17,769 nucleotides of DNA from Pseudoneurospora amorphoporcata (lineage: Eukaryota > Ascomycota > Sordariomycetes > Sordariales > Sordariaceae), in contig MU859420.1 in assembly GCA_033297205.1 (NCBI GenBank), forward strand, positions 1 through 17,769, in the 5' to 3' direction. The notes below the pieces were generated by a model. It was not told where the DNA came from. It searched no databases and was given only the letters and a program-made list of their open reading frames with translations. Shown here in pieces: positions 17,699 to 17,769 of this stretch. The position numbers and the translations under genes were made by a program. Numbering within the stretch: the first letter of the stretch is position 1; every line of letters begins with the position of its first letter.

Positions 17699-17769
17699 CG
17701 GGCGAACACCGGTCACTACCTGCCAATAGACTAGGGGTGTGTAAAGGGCAGGAAGGACCGGGTGAACTG

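Larger units (their letters stand above)
16446..17769. other. Region downstream of het-c without a visible gene
   Basis: The first 150-200 nt are likely the het-c 3' UTR; I see no exact AATAAA. The rest contains short open frames only, none with recognisable protein features. No HET-domain (pin-c-like) coding sequence is seen before the window ends. Palindromes, a GGCCC repeat and a G run are listed separately. Confidence 0.65.

Noticed and set aside
1..17769. tRNA or dispersed 5S rRNA genes
   Set aside because: I looked by eye for B-box/T-loop and 5S motifs on both strands and saw none; a covariance search would be decisive.
1..17769. Transposon or RIP-mutated repeat
   Set aside because: No AT-rich block with stop-riddled transposase or reverse transcriptase and no long terminal repeats are visible.

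Overview
The window is nuclear DNA of a filamentous ascomycete, most likely of the order Sordariales and Neurospora- or Sordaria-like. Three things point there. Genes carry short introns (50-65 nt) with GTAAGT/GTATGT donors, CTAAC or CTGAC branch sites and YAG acceptors. Codons are mostly C-ending. A full het-c heterokaryon-incompatibility gene is present. The genus is inferred from the HET-C family, not from a database match.

Layout, left to right. (1) 1-2838 has no credible gene and is packed with many different microsatellites. (2) 2839-5122, minus strand: a three-exon gene for a 722/723-residue protein of unknown function with a Ser-rich N-terminus, a coiled coil and a helical C-terminal domain. 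(3) 5123-7930 is a long gap holding the leader and promoter of that gene and the 3' UTR of the next one; a well-formed intron lies in that 3' UTR. (4) 7931-9835, minus strand: a four-exon gene for a 577-residue RBM39/CC1-like (fungal 'Pad-1' type) splicing factor with an RS domain, two RRMs and a C-terminal UHM. (5) 9836-10825: its promoter side and the 3' side of the next gene. (6) 10826-12005, minus strand: a two-exon scs7/FA2H sphingolipid fatty-acid alpha-hydroxylase with a cytochrome b5 domain fused to a His-box hydroxylase. (7) 12006-13446: divergent intergenic region. (8) 13447-16445, plus strand: het-c, three exons, 958 residues. (9) 16446-17769: downstream DNA with palindromes, a GGCCC repeat and a G28 run.

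The window is best read as a self/non-self recognition locus in a housekeeping neighbourhood. HET-C is the recognition protein, and its Gly/Ser-rich segment at residues about 330-360 is the likely specificity region. In N. crassa its incompatibility partner gene pin-c is tightly linked; no part of a HET-domain gene is visible before the window ends. The neighbours are ordinary cell functions (splicing, sphingolipid hydroxylation) and no joint pathway is implied by the sequence. The most unexpected structural signals are two adjacent introns in the splicing-factor gene with nearly identical first 19 nt, the intron in the 3' UTR of the same gene, and the dense microsatellite block on the left.
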